From positions 930,001 to 994,000 of the forward strand of contig NZ_SMBO01000001.1 of the NCBI RefSeq assembly GCF_004342985.1: a DNA stretch of 64,000 bases. The letters are read 5' to 3'. The number at the start of each line of letters is the position of its first letter. Positions within the stretch are counted from its first letter, which is position 1. Made by a program: the position numbers and the translations under genes. This stretch comes from Novosphingobium sp. PhB57 (GTDB lineage: Bacteria > Pseudomonadota > Alphaproteobacteria > Sphingomonadales > Sphingomonadaceae). The notes below the pieces were generated by a model. That model was given only the letters and a program-made list of their open reading frames with translations, had not been told where the DNA came from and ran no database searches. Positions 28,346-38,915 of the stretch are shown here, piece after piece.

Positions 28346-29251
28346 ATGCCGCAAGAAGACGATCAGCCCGAGGTCCGCCAGCGATGCGTCGTCGTCACCG
28401 GGGCGAGTTCCGGGATCGGCCGGGCCAGCGCCGCGGCTTTCGCCCGCATGGGCTGGCACGTCATCGGCACGGGCCGCGACCGCAAGCGCAGTGAGGACGC
28501 CGAGGCCGAAATTCGGGCGGCAGGCTCAGAAAACGCCCGCGTCGACATGCTGCGCGGCGACTTTTCGGAAATGCATGAGGTCCGCCGCGTGGCCGGAGAA
28601 ATTCGCGCGCTCACGGACCGGGTCGACGTGCTCGTCAACAATGCGGGCGGTGTCCGCGACGGATATCACGCGACTTCGGAAGGACTGGAGGCGACCTTTG
28701 CGGCCAACCACCTGGCACCGTTCCTGCTCACGCGTGAACTTCAACCCTTGCTCGAACGCGCGGCCGGCGATGCCCCGCCGGGACAAGTGCGGATAATCGC
28801 CGTCTCCTCCAGCGGCCACCGGGCCTGCGCCGGCATGCGCTGGTACGACCTCATGATGAAGGCCGCCTTCGAGCCCGGCACGGCCTATTGCCAGGCCAAG
28901 CTCGCCAACCTGCTTCATGCGCGGGCGCTGCACAGCCGGCTGATCGACAAGGGAATCGTCGCCCTTGCCATGCATCCGGGCCGGGTCGGCTCCAACTTCG
29001 CCAGCCACGGGGACGAGGCCATGCAGGCCTACATGGCCGCCAACGAATGCGCCGCGCCGGAACAGCCGGCCCGCACGATCGTCTGGCTGGCGACCGATCC
29101 CGATCTGGGCGGCAAGGGCGGCCACTACTTCCACGATCTTGCCGAGGAAACGCCGGCGCCTCAGGCGCTGGACGATTTCGAAGCGGAAAAACTCTGGCAG
29201 GAAAGCGAGCGCATTCTGGAGCAAGTGCTGGAAGCGCCGCTGACTCTATGA
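28346..29251 (+). CDS. SDR family oxidoreductase
   Basis: This 301-residue short-chain dehydrogenase resembles the retinol-dehydrogenase-like group. It has the cofactor motif TGASSGIG (residues 18-25), NNAGG, the catalytic Ser in SSSGHR and YCQAK (Tyr and Lys). GRDRKR after the second strand suggests NADP(H). It is 42 bp downstream of the TetR gene and may be co-transcribed; an alcohol/aldehyde interconversion linked to the LuxC-LuxE module is a reasonable guess, not shown. Confidence 0.9.
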   Translation: MPQEDDQPEVRQRCVVVTGASSGIGRASAAAFARMGWHVIGTGRDRKRSEDAEAEIRAAGSENARVDMLRGDFSEMHEVRRVAGEIRALTDRVDVLVNNAGGVRDGYHATSEGLEATFAANHLAPFLLTRELQPLLERAAGDAPPGQVRIIAVSSSGHRACAGMRWYDLMMKAAFEPGTAYCQAKLANLLHARALHSRLIDKGIVALAMHPGRVGSNFASHGDEAMQAYMAANECAAPEQPARTIVWLATDPDLGGKGGHYFHDLAEETPAPQALDDFEAEKLWQESERILEQVLEAPLTL

Positions 29252-29281
29252 GGCCGGGGCTTTCCGCAACGGGTCCCCCAT

Positions 29282-29328
29282 AAAAAAACCGTCCCGCGCC
29301 GCTTCTTCGTGAAGCGGTCGCGAGACGG
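29282..29328 (-). terminator. Orphan intrinsic terminator on the minus strand
   Basis: The minus-strand stem CCGTC-TCGCG-A-CCGCTTC pairs with GAAGCGG-CGCGG-GACGG around an ACGAA loop and is followed by seven U residues. On the plus strand there is no U-tract after the stem, so it is not a good terminator for the SDR gene. Confidence 0.85.
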
Positions 29329-29440
29329 CTGTGCGACCCGTAAAGGGCTATCGCAGCGTGAGCCGAAAAGTTCCGGCCCGCGCGTTCTTCGATCGTGGAG
29401 GAGGAGGAACGATCGAATACGACGGCGCGCTGCTACACGA
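29282..29440 (-). ncRNA. Candidate small RNA with a CCUCC-loop hairpin
   Basis: Read on the minus strand, a 9-bp hairpin (29388-29417) exposes the 12-nt loop UCCUCCUCCUCC, complementary to Shine-Dalgarno sequences. About 60 nt later comes a strong intrinsic terminator (29282-29328). No minus-strand protein gene explains this terminator. Anti-Shine-Dalgarno loops are a known feature of alphaproteobacterial small RNAs. The 5' end is not defined: no convincing promoter box pair was found upstream, and 29440 is only a rough limit. Existence as a transcript is inferred from structure. Confidence 0.55.
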
Positions 29441-29608
29441 ACTTTCAAACGTTTGCACTACCCGTCAGCCCTGTAGCAACATTCAAGGCGAATTTTTTCC
29501 CGGGCGCCTCCATCGCTGCGGGGGTCTCGACCGACGTCAAGCGCCGTGAGCCTTGACCTGCCTGCCCGGCTCCGCAATGCCTCCGCCAACTGCGAGGAGC
29601 CCTGCCCG

Positions 29609-30511
29609 ATGACCGTCTCTTCCTCTGATACTGGCACGCGCCATGGCGCGGAGCGTCCCCGGCGCAGCGCCCTCTATCTGCCCGCCTCGAACGCCAAGGC
29701 CATCGCCAAGGCGCGCACCCTGCCCTGCGACATGGTCGTGCTGGACCTTGAGGACGCCGTCGCGCCGGAAGCGAAGAAGGCCGCTCGCGCCGCCGCCATT
29801 GCCGCCGTCGCGGAAGGCGGTTTCGGACAGCGCGAGGTCGCCATTCGCGCGAACGGTATCGACACCGAGTGGGGCGCCGCAGACCTGGCCGCCATCGCCG
29901 CTTCGCAGGCCGACGCAGTGCTCGTGCCCAAGGTCGATTCGCCCGAGCACATCGCACGCTATCACGCCGCCCTGTCCGGCGCGGCGCCGCGGTTGCAGCT
30001 CTGGACGATGATCGAGACCTGCGAGAGCGTCGGCAACCTTCCCGCGATTGCCGCCATGGCCCGTAGCACCCGCCTCTCCCTGTGGATCATGGGCACCAAC
30101 GATCTCGCCAAGGAAATGCGCGCGCAGCTCACGCCGTGTCGCACGCCGTTCCTGCCGTTCCTGGCCATGGCCGTCGCCGCCGCGCGCAGCCACGGCCTGT
30201 CGATCCTGGACGGCGTCTGCAACGAGTTTCGCGACCTCGACATATTCGAGGCCGAGGCGCGGCAGGGCCTGATGTTCGGCTTCGACGGCAAGAGCCTGAT
30301 CCACCCCGCCCAGATCGACCCCTGCAACACGGTGTTTTCTCCGAGCGAAGCCGACCTGGACTGGGCGCGGGGCGTGATCGAGGCGTTCGCCCTGCCGGAA
30401 AACCAGGGCAAGGGCGCTATCCGCGTCGAGGGCAAGATGACCGAACTGCTGCATCTGGAGCAGGCACGGCGGCTGGTGAAGATCGCAAGGCAGATCGGCG
30501 GCATGAGGTAG
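29609..30511 (+). CDS. HpcH/HpaI-CitE family CoA-ester lyase
   Basis: This 300-residue TIM-barrel protein belongs to the citrate lyase beta/malyl-CoA lyase group. It has the opening RRSALYLPASNAKAIAKA, the DMVVLDLEDAVAPEAK motif (metal and substrate), AIRANG, PKVDSPEHI, and GKSLIHPAQIDPCNTVFSPS. GAGGAG nine bases before the ATG at 29609 supports this start over a GTG 63 bp upstream. Such enzymes cleave or form malyl-, citramalyl- or related hydroxyacyl-CoA esters; the exact substrate cannot be told. Confidence 0.88.
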   Translation: MTVSSSDTGTRHGAERPRRSALYLPASNAKAIAKARTLPCDMVVLDLEDAVAPEAKKAARAAAIAAVAEGGFGQREVAIRANGIDTEWGAADLAAIAASQADAVLVPKVDSPEHIARYHAALSGAAPRLQLWTMIETCESVGNLPAIAAMARSTRLSLWIMGTNDLAKEMRAQLTPCRTPFLPFLAMAVAAARSHGLSILDGVCNEFRDLDIFEAEARQGLMFGFDGKSLIHPAQIDPCNTVFSPSEADLDWARGVIEAFALPENQGKGAIRVEGKMTELLHLEQARRLVKIARQIGGMR

Positions 30512-30622
30512 GAAAGCGGCGGTGCATGCGCCAAATCGGAGGCCGCGCCAGCTGTCGGAAAGTAGCGCGATCCTTGCCCTGGCGAAGATAACGAGGCCTG
30601 GACGAGATCAGCCTGGTCGATA

Positions 30623-30649
30623 GCGAGGCGACGATGATCGTCGCCTCGC
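30623..30649. repeat. 27-bp palindrome between convergent genes
   Basis: GCGAGGCGACGAT / ATCGTCGCCTCGC with a single-base centre lies between the lyase gene (plus) and the M28 peptidase gene (minus). It may act as a hairpin transcript end, although no U-tract follows on either strand. Confidence 0.5.
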
Positions 30650-30656
30650 CAAACCG

Positions 30657-32045
30657 TCAGCCTTCGCCCTTCGAACCTGGCACCCGCGCGATCGCGCCGG
30701 GCTCGTTGGCGATCACTTTCAGCACGGCCGTCCAGGCATCCACGTTCTGCTGAAGAGCCGCCGGATCGACCTTGTCCAGCGTATCGTCCGGCGTGTGATG
30801 CAAGTCGAAATAGTGCATGCCGTCCTGCCCAAGATCGACGACGGCCAGTTCCTGCTTGGCGATGATGCCCGAGACATCGGCGCCGCCCGTGGCCGCGCCT
30901 TCGTGATAGACGATGCCCATCGGCCAGAGCGCCGCCTTGATCCGTTCCGCCATCGCCTGGTTGCTTTCGGCGAGCGTCAGGCGGAACTGCCAGACCTTGT
31001 CCGCCCCGAAATCGCTTTCCATCGCCACGGCATGGGGCTCGTCCCCATGCATCTCTGCATAGGCCTTGCTGCCGCCGCCGGTGACGCCCATTTCCTCGTT
31101 TCCGGCCCAGAGCACGCGGATCGTGCGCAGGGTCTTGCCCTCCTTCTGCGCGGCCAGTGCCGCGGCCGTGACGATGCCGCAGCCCGAGGCGTCGTCGATG
31201 GCGCCCGTCGCCAGGTCCCAGGAATCGAGATGGCAGGCGAGCACGATCTTGGGCAGCGAGGGGTCGCGGCCCGGAAGGTCGGCGATCACGTTGCCCGAGG
31301 GGGCATCCGGGAACGGCTTGCCGAGCAGGGTCAGGTCTATCTTCATCGGCTTGCCGCGCCCGGCGATGCGCGCGATCAGGTCCGCATCGGGATTGGAGAC
31401 GGCGCCAGCCGGAATGCCGGTCACACCCTTGGCAAACACGGTGACGCCCGTGTGCGGATTGCGATGGTTGTCCGTACCGGCCGAGCGGATGACGATGGCA
31501 GCAGCGCCTTTCTGCGATGCGATCGACGGTCCCCGGCGGCGCACGTCGCCATAGGGGCCGTATCCCGAGCCGTCCTGCGCCGGCCGCATCGCATGGTCCA
31601 CGAAGGCCACCTTGCCCTTCAGCGAGCCGTCCGGCACCGCGCGCAGCGCGTCGAGCGTCGGGAAATAGACGAGTTCGGCCTGGAGGCCCTTGGCCGGCGT
31701 GGGCGTCGACATGCCCAGCGCGGCAATGGCCAGCGGCTGCGCGTAAGGCGCTGTGAGTTTCGCGTGCTCTTCGCCGCGCGTCCAGGCGAGGGTCTTGAAC
31801 GGTTCCACCTTGACGTTCTGGAAGCCCAGCGCGTTCAGCCTGACTTCGGCCCAGGCGCGCGCCTGTCCTTCCTGCGGCGATCCGGCGAGGCGGGGACCGA
31901 TCTCGGTGGTCAGGCCCTCCACGATCTCCCAGGCGACGCCCGAACCCTCGGCGGGGGTGGCTTGTGCGGGGCACGTCAGCAGCGGAGCGGCGACGAGGAG
32001 CGGAGAGACGGCGAGAAGCGCCGCGCGGGAGAATCTGCGTTGCAT
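30657..32045 (-). CDS. M28 family metallopeptidase, exported
   Basis: This 462-residue protein has a signal peptide (residues 1-29, ending near QAT) and an M28 aminopeptidase fold with a PA-like inserted domain (VFAKGVTGIPAGAVSNPDADL). The zinc ligands are visible: ACHLDSWD (His and catalytic Asp), DDASG (bridging Asp), NEEMG (Glu general base and ligand), ESDFG (Asp) and HHTPDDT (His). It should act in the periplasm or outside the cell as a dizinc exopeptidase. The start at 32045 was chosen because the signal peptide begins there. Confidence 0.92.
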   Translation of the reverse strand: MQRRFSRAALLAVSPLLVAAPLLTCPAQATPAEGSGVAWEIVEGLTTEIGPRLAGSPQEGQARAWAEVRLNALGFQNVKVEPFKTLAWTRGEEHAKLTAPYAQPLAIAALGMSTPTPAKGLQAELVYFPTLDALRAVPDGSLKGKVAFVDHAMRPAQDGSGYGPYGDVRRRGPSIASQKGAAAIVIRSAGTDNHRNPHTGVTVFAKGVTGIPAGAVSNPDADLIARIAGRGKPMKIDLTLLGKPFPDAPSGNVIADLPGRDPSLPKIVLACHLDSWDLATGAIDDASGCGIVTAAALAAQKEGKTLRTIRVLWAGNEEMGVTGGGSKAYAEMHGDEPHAVAMESDFGADKVWQFRLTLAESNQAMAERIKAALWPMGIVYHEGAATGGADVSGIIAKQELAVVDLGQDGMHYFDLHHTPDDTLDKVDPAALQQNVDAWTAVLKVIANEPGAIARVPGSKGEG

Positions 32046-32357
32046 GACAGATGCGTAACGCGCCCTGCCGCTCCTGCCAACCGGTCCATCCCGATTGCCT
32101 GATGAGGTTCGGGCCGCGGCGGCGCAGTGGAGGCCGGGTGCGGGCGCGACCGGGCGGGCCGCCGCTTCATGACGGCTTGAAACTTCGCCGTCGCGGCACA
32201 ATCTTGTTCTCATATGTAACCCGCCGCGTCACGCGCCCGGCACTGCCAATGCCTACTGCCAGGGGCGCCGGGGCCGCTGCCCTTGGCAACAGGCCCGCGC
32301 GCCTGTAGAGCGGGCCGCAAATCTATCCGATCCAGATCCTATTTCCAGAGGAAACCG
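32046..32357. other. Intergenic region between the M28 peptidase and ettA genes
   Basis: This 312-bp gap separates divergent genes. It holds a hairpin TGCCAGGGGC / GCCCTTGGCA (32257-32288) in the ettA leader and AT-rich sequence near 32175-32215 that could contain the ettA promoter (a TTGAAA box near 32177). No gene or RNA was recognised. Confidence 0.5.
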
Positions 32358-34031
<1,674 letters not shown>

Positions 34032-34085
34032 CCCGCAGAGGCTCGAAGCCGACGCGCCGGTTCATGGCGCAAGGCTGAAAGATCC

Positions 34086-34120
34086 AAAGCCGCCGTCCGG
34101 GAAAGCCGGTCGGCGGCTTT
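34086..34120 (+). terminator. Terminator after ettA
   Basis: AAAGCCGCCG / CGGCGGCTTT with an inner CCGG...CCGG pairing forms a stable stem 54 bp after the ettA stop. The U-tract is short (TTTG). Confidence 0.7.
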
Positions 34121-34181
34121 GTTCATTTCAGCGCGATCGAACATGAACAAATAGCCACATCCCGGTTCACCATTCCGACAG

Positions 34182-34204
34182 TGCATTTCCCCTAGGGGTA
34201 TGCA
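34182..34204. promoter_or_regulatory. 23-bp palindrome upstream of the RcnB-like gene
   Basis: The perfect core CCCCTAGGGG (34189-34198) is flanked by TGCATTT and TATGCA, forming an imperfect 23-bp inverted repeat 52 bp before the ATG. This is a good position for an operator or a regulator-activated promoter. Confidence 0.5.
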
Positions 34205-34256
34205 TTAGGATGAACCGTCATCGCCGGGCGGCAAATCCGGTTTTGGAGACCGGAAA

Positions 34257-35300
34257 ATGAAGAAGGAACATACACTGAAGGCGAGAAGGCTTCTCTCGGC
34301 CGGCGCATTTGGCGCCATGGCAGTCGCTGCCGTCGCGCTCACCCTTCCGGCCGCCGCCATGGCGGAACCCCGGCAGGAGCGTACCCGCAGCGAAGGCCGC
34401 AGCGGCGGAGAACGCCAGGGCGGCAACGGGGGCGCCTATCGCCCTGCGCCTCAGCCGCAACAGGCCCGTCAGCAGCCCCAGCAGGCTCGACCGGAAATGC
34501 CGCGTCCGCAGGCAGCCCAGCGCCCTTCGGCCTGGCGCGGCGGTGAGCAGCGCCAGCAGCCCCAACAGGCGCCGCAGGGTGGTCGTCCCGGCAACGATGC
34601 CCGTCCGCCCCAGCAGGCGGGCCAGTCGCAGCGGCCCGATCGCGGTGTCGTGCGCGGCAATCCGAGCTGGACTTCCGACGTTCGCTGGAACAACGGCGCC
34701 ACGCCGGATAACCTGCGTGGGTCATCCCGCAACGACGACCGTCGCTGGAATGGCGGAAATCGCCCGGATCGTCCGGACGTTCGGCCGGGCGACAACCGTC
34801 CCGACGGCCGTCCCGGCTGGAACAACGACAACCGCAACGACAACCGGCCCGACCGCAATGCCTGGGGCAAGGACCGCCGCGACAACGACCGCCGCTGGAA
34901 CAACAACAACGACAATCGCCCGGACCGCAACGCCTGGGGTCGGGATCGCCGCGACGACGATCGTCGCTGGTCCGGTAACGACAACCGCCGCTGGGACCGC
35001 AACGACTGGCGCCGCGACAACCGCTACGACTGGCAGCGCTATCGCGACCGCAACCGCTCGGTCTACCATATCGGCGGCTACTACGCGCCCTATCGCGGCT
35101 ACGCCTATCGCCGCCTGAGCATCGGCTTCACGCTGGGTTCGATGTTCTACGGCAACAACTACTGGCTCGACGATCCCTGGCAGTACCGCCTGCCGCCCGT
35201 CTACGGTGCCTATCGCTGGGTCCGCTACTATGACGACGTGCTGCTGGTGGACACTTACTCCGGCGAAGTGGTGGACGTGATCTACGACTTCTTCTGGTAA
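34257..35300 (+). CDS. RcnB-family exported repeat protein
   Basis: This 347-residue protein has an extended signal peptide (to about residue 36, ending AMA), then a Gln/Pro-rich stretch, then about 150 residues very rich in Asn, Asp, Arg and Trp with imperfect repeats of the form DNRPDRNAWGxDRRDxDRRW. The C-terminal 80 residues (YGNNYWLDDPWQYRLPP to VVDVIYDFFW) match the RcnB domain found in periplasmic proteins linked to nickel/cobalt homeostasis. Many sphingomonad paralogues share this design. Metal binding is a family suggestion. The gene is monocistronic, with an upstream palindrome and a downstream terminator. Confidence 0.85.
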   Translation: MKKEHTLKARRLLSAGAFGAMAVAAVALTLPAAAMAEPRQERTRSEGRSGGERQGGNGGAYRPAPQPQQARQQPQQARPEMPRPQAAQRPSAWRGGEQRQQPQQAPQGGRPGNDARPPQQAGQSQRPDRGVVRGNPSWTSDVRWNNGATPDNLRGSSRNDDRRWNGGNRPDRPDVRPGDNRPDGRPGWNNDNRNDNRPDRNAWGKDRRDNDRRWNNNNDNRPDRNAWGRDRRDDDRRWSGNDNRRWDRNDWRRDNRYDWQRYRDRNRSVYHIGGYYAPYRGYAYRRLSIGFTLGSMFYGNNYWLDDPWQYRLPPVYGAYRWVRYYDDVLLVDTYSGEVVDVIYDFFW

Positions 35301-35307
35301 CACGATG

Positions 35308-35341
35308 GAGCCCCCGGATTTCGCGATCCGGGGGCTCTTTT
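35308..35341 (+). terminator. Intrinsic terminator after the RcnB-like gene
   Basis: A 12-bp stem GAGCCCCCGGAT / ATCCGGGGGCTC with loop TTCGCG is followed by TTTT. Confidence 0.92.
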
Positions 35342-35412
35342 CGCAAGTCAGCCACAGTTTCCTAAGGCAGTGCGATTGATCCGCGGCAAGGCGCCGGTAC
35401 TCTCGCCGGACG

Positions 35413-36078
35413 ATGCCGAACTCCGCCCATCCTGACTGCGACGCCCTGGCCAGGATCGGCATCTCCGTGCGCGAGCGCCTGGCCGGAAACACTGCCTTTT
35501 CTCGCTTCCCCGTGGAAGGGGCGGAAATCTACAGGGCCGCCGAATTCCTCAGCGAGGCTCATTGCCGCCATGTCATCGGCCTGATCGACGGCGTCGCCTG
35601 CCCTTCGCGCCTCGTCGACGAGGACGACTGGGACGGCTACCGCACCAGCTTCTCGGGCGACATCAACCCCCGCGACCGGATCGTCCGCTCGCTCGACGCC
35701 CGGCTCTGCAAGCTGACCGGAATCGATCCCGGCCACGGCGAGTCCACCCAGGGCCAGCGCTACCACAGGGGCGAATTCTACCACGATCACTGGGACTGGT
35801 TCGACACCGATGCCCCCTACTGGAGGCACGAAAGCCGCAACGGCGGTCAGCGCAGCTGGACGGCGATGGTCTACCTGAACGCCGTGGACGAAGGCGGAAC
35901 GACGGATTTCGTCCATCTCGACCTGAAGGTCGCGCCTGCCGCGGGATCGCTGCTGATCTGGAACAACGCGCTTCCCGACGGCACACCCAACCCGCTGACG
36001 ATGCACGCGGCGCGCCCGGTGGTGAGCGGGGTCAAATATGTCGTGACGAAGTGGTTCCGGGCGCGCCATTGGCGCTGA
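35413..36078 (+). CDS. 2-oxoglutarate/Fe(II) dioxygenase, prolyl 4-hydroxylase-like
   Basis: This 221-residue protein has the double-stranded beta-helix signature of prolyl 4-hydroxylase-type dioxygenases. The iron ligands are the HxD pair in FYHDHWDWF and the distal His in TMHAARPVVSGVKYVVTKWFR, where the later Lys binds 2-oxoglutarate. SWTAMVYLNAVDEGGTTDF is the typical core strand. The substrate (a protein prolyl residue or a small molecule) is unknown. It stands alone between a terminator and a convergent DUF1003 gene. The gap 36079-36207 shows only a small GCCGATCGGC palindrome. Confidence 0.88.
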   Translation: MPNSAHPDCDALARIGISVRERLAGNTAFSRFPVEGAEIYRAAEFLSEAHCRHVIGLIDGVACPSRLVDEDDWDGYRTSFSGDINPRDRIVRSLDARLCKLTGIDPGHGESTQGQRYHRGEFYHDHWDWFDTDAPYWRHESRNGGQRSWTAMVYLNAVDEGGTTDFVHLDLKVAPAAGSLLIWNNALPDGTPNPLTMHAARPVVSGVKYVVTKWFRARHWR

Positions 36079-36207
36079 GGTCCAAGGCTCCCTTCTCTGT
36101 TGCCGATCGGCATTGGCAGGGAGATGTCGGCCGCTTTCGCGACTGTCTTCCCGCGCGGGTGGAGCCGACAAACACAACAAGAGACTGCGAGGCTGGCGCT
36201 CGAATGA

Positions 36208-36789
36208 CTACCCGCAGGTATGGCCGCCGTCGGCTTGGGACTGACTGCCGCTCGGCGCCTGGCATTCCTTGCCATCTTCGGCAGAGCGCCGCGCTTCGAA
36301 ATACTCCGCGAACCGGTCGAAACGGCGGTGCAACCGGATGATCTCCAACTGCGTGCGGAGGTTCACCTCGTAATCGTGGCGCGCCGTGATGCGATCCTTG
36401 TCGGCCTGGCGGTTCTGGCTCATCATGATTACCGGCGCCTGGATCGCGGCCAGCATCGAGAGCATCAGGTTCAGGAAGATATAGGGATAGCCGTCGAAGG
36501 GCCTGATACCCAGCGCCTGGAGGATCGCGCTGTTGAGCAGCATCCAGCCAAGCAGCACCACGGCAAAAGCCATGATGAAGCCCCAGCTGCCACCCACCGC
36601 CGCCACCCGATCGGCCAGACGGTCCGCGCGGGTGGCATGGGTCGCGGCAAGTTCGTCGGCATCCAGCCCGATCACCGTGCCCGAGGCGATGCGGCAGAGC
36701 ACGCGCTGCTCCTCGCCTCCCAGTTCCGCGAAATTGCGCCCAAGCAACTCTTCGGCAAGTTCCTCGGGCGTTCGCGGATCCTTGTGCAT
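36208..36789 (-). CDS. DUF1003 family membrane protein
   Basis: This 193-residue protein has two central transmembrane helices (about residues 67-88 and 100-120) and the DUF1003 hallmark PYIFLNLMLSMLAAIQAPVIMMSQNRQADKDR followed by DYEVNLRTQLEI. The family has no proven function. It lies 20 bp downstream of lysS on the same strand. Confidence 0.9.
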   Translation of the reverse strand: MHKDPRTPEELAEELLGRNFAELGGEEQRVLCRIASGTVIGLDADELAATHATRADRLADRVAAVGGSWGFIMAFAVVLLGWMLLNSAILQALGIRPFDGYPYIFLNLMLSMLAAIQAPVIMMSQNRQADKDRITARHDYEVNLRTQLEIIRLHRRFDRFAEYFEARRSAEDGKECQAPSGSQSQADGGHTCG

Positions 36790-36809
36790 CGCCGCCTCGA
36801 TCCCTGACG

Positions 36810-38444
36810 TCAGCCCGCCGCGGAAAGAGCCTCGGCGATCAGCTTGCGCGTTTCCGGCACGCCGTAGAGCGCAATGAAGCTGCCCATGCGCGGTCCCTGC
36901 GAGGAACCAAGCAGCGTTTCGTAAAGCGCCTTGAACCAGTCCCGCAGGCTTTCGAACTGATAGGCCTCGTTCTTGCCGATCTCGTAGACCACGTTCTGCA
37001 GCGCTTCTGCCGTGGCTTCGGGTCCGGCCTTTTCCAGTTCGGCGTCGAGCACGGCGAGCGCTTCCGCCTCATTGGCGGTGGGCGCGCGGCGCTGGAGGGT
37101 GGGCGCAATAAAATCGCGGTTGGTGGCAAGCGCGGCCCGCACCATCTCGCCGAGTTCCGGGTGCGCCTCGGGCGTGGCGTCGGCCACATAGTTGCCAAGG
37201 TAGGACCAGACCTGGTCGGCCGTCGCATCGGCGCCCAGCACGCCCACCAGGTTGAGCAGCAGCGAGAACGTCACCGGCACGGTATCGCCCGCGCCTTCCG
37301 TGGCCTCGCCCTGGTTGCCGCCCGCCGTGCGCAGCAGGTGCCAGACCGGATTGCCCAACTGCTTGTCGAGCGCCTGTCCGGCCAGATTGCCACGGAACTG
37401 CCAATACTCGTCCACAGCCTTGGGAATCACGCCGACATGAAGCTGCTTGGCGCTCTTCGGTTCGCGGAACAGGTAGAACCCCAAAGACTCCTCGGTGCCG
37501 TACGTCAGCCACTGCTCGATGGTGAGGCCGTTGCCCTTGGACTTCGAGATCTTCTCGCCATTCTCATCGAGGAACAGTTCGTAGATCAGCCCTTCCGGCT
37601 TGCGGCCGCCCAGAACCTGCACGATCTTGCCGGACTGGGTGACCGAGTCGGTCAGGTCCTTGCCGCACATTTCGTAATCGACGCCCAGCGCATACCAGCG
37701 CATCGCCCAATCGACCTTCCACTGGAGCTTGGCCTTGCCGCCGAAGGCCGACTGTTCGACCACGGTGCCGTCCTCGTCCGTGAAACGGATCAGGCCGGTG
37801 GCGGGATCGAGCACTTCGACCGGCACCTGCAGCACGACGCCGCTGGTGGGCGAAACCGGCAGCACCGGCGAATAGGTCTTGCGGCGCTCCTCGCGCAAGG
37901 TGGGGAGCATGACGTCGAGGATGGCCTGGTTGCACTCCAGCACCCGCGTCAGCGCGGAATCGAAGGCACCGGAATTGTAGCGATCGCTGGCCGAGACGAA
38001 TTCGTAGTCGAAACCGAAACGGTCGAGGAAATCGCGCAGCATCGCATTGTTATGATGCGCAAAGCTCTCATGCCCCTGCTCGCCTTCATGGCCGAAAGGA
38101 TCGGGAATGCGGCTGAGCGGCTTGCCGAGATTGGCGGCGAGCACTTCGGCGTTGGGGATATTGTCCGGCACCTTGCGCAGCCCGTCCATGTCGTCCGAGA
38201 AGGCGACAAGGCGCGTGGGCGCGCCGCCCGTCAGCGCTTCGTAGGCACGGCGCACGAGGGTGGTGCGAAGAACTTCCTGGAACGTGCCGATATGCGGCAG
38301 GCCCGAAGGACCGTAGCCAGTCTCGAACAGCACGGGCGCGCCGCCGGGTTTGCCCTGAGGAAAACGCTTCAGCAGCTTCTGGGCCTCCTGGAAGGGCCAG
38401 GCCTTGGATACGCGTGCGGCTTCGATCAGGGCTTGTTCAGTCAT
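36810..38444 (-). CDS. lysS: Lysyl-tRNA synthetase, class I
   Basis: This enzyme charges tRNA-Lys but belongs to class I, the form typical of archaea and alphaproteobacteria and unrelated to the usual bacterial class II enzyme. Class I motifs are PHIG (residues 50-53, HIGH equivalent) and KISKSKGN (KMSKS equivalent, around residue 297). Other family stretches are FETGYGPSGLPHIG and GGRKPEGLIYELFLDENG. The ATG at 38444 gives 544 residues, the normal size; a longer frame exists but lacks conserved sequence. Confidence 0.95.
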   Translation of the reverse strand: MTEQALIEAARVSKAWPFQEAQKLLKRFPQGKPGGAPVLFETGYGPSGLPHIGTFQEVLRTTLVRRAYEALTGGAPTRLVAFSDDMDGLRKVPDNIPNAEVLAANLGKPLSRIPDPFGHEGEQGHESFAHHNNAMLRDFLDRFGFDYEFVSASDRYNSGAFDSALTRVLECNQAILDVMLPTLREERRKTYSPVLPVSPTSGVVLQVPVEVLDPATGLIRFTDEDGTVVEQSAFGGKAKLQWKVDWAMRWYALGVDYEMCGKDLTDSVTQSGKIVQVLGGRKPEGLIYELFLDENGEKISKSKGNGLTIEQWLTYGTEESLGFYLFREPKSAKQLHVGVIPKAVDEYWQFRGNLAGQALDKQLGNPVWHLLRTAGGNQGEATEGAGDTVPVTFSLLLNLVGVLGADATADQVWSYLGNYVADATPEAHPELGEMVRAALATNRDFIAPTLQRRAPTANEAEALAVLDAELEKAGPEATAEALQNVVYEIGKNEAYQFESLRDWFKALYETLLGSSQGPRMGSFIALYGVPETRKLIAEALSAAG

Positions 38445-38621
38445 GCAGCGCTCTTTGGCGAAAAGCGCGCATTTCGCAAGGGCGAAGGCGCAAGCACGGC
38501 CTGTGAAATTGCCGCGCCCCGGACTCGATCGGCAGCCGCCATCGGCCCGGAGGCGCCGTGCGAAGGGCAAAGCGCGCCCGGACCAGCAGCCCCGGATCGC
38601 CCCCGGGATGCGGTGTGGAGT

Positions 38622-38915
38622 TCAATCTTCCCGCCACCGCCAATCGTAGGCCAGCGGCGCCTCGCGGAAGGCGAAACGATCGATGTGGCGAGCGACCACG
38701 TCGGTCAAACCCTCGACATCGCTGCGGTTTTCGCCGGTGATGGCGATGGAGATGCCCTCCCCGTCGGCCGCCATGGTGGCAACGGCCGTGGGGAAGGTCA
38801 CCGTGCCGGTATCGCCTTCGACTTCGGTCTGGAGCTTGTGGCTCCAGTGCTTGCAGAGCTGGCGGACGTACTTGCCGCCATTCTCCGTGGGCACGCGGGC
38901 TGCGATCGTGCTCAA
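38622..38915 (-). CDS. DUF2218 domain protein
   Basis: This 97-residue cytoplasmic protein matches DUF2218 (ARVPTENGGKYVRQLCKHWSHKL and ending EAPLAYDWRW). The family is often found near siderophore or PadR genes, and its function is unproven. The start is a TTG whose last two bases lie in the stop codon of the upstream PadR gene (TTGA overlap), so translation is probably coupled to padR. The Cys and His residues in QLCKHWSHK could bind a ligand. Confidence 0.85.
   Translation of the reverse strand: MSTIAARVPTENGGKYVRQLCKHWSHKLQTEVEGDTGTVTFPTAVATMAADGEGISIAITGENRSDVEGLTDVVARHIDRFAFREAPLAYDWRWRED

Noticed and set aside
29397..29408. GGAGGAGGAGGA on the plus strand as a ribosome-binding site
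   Set aside because: No start codon follows at a workable distance on the plus strand; the minus-strand hairpin reading explains it better.
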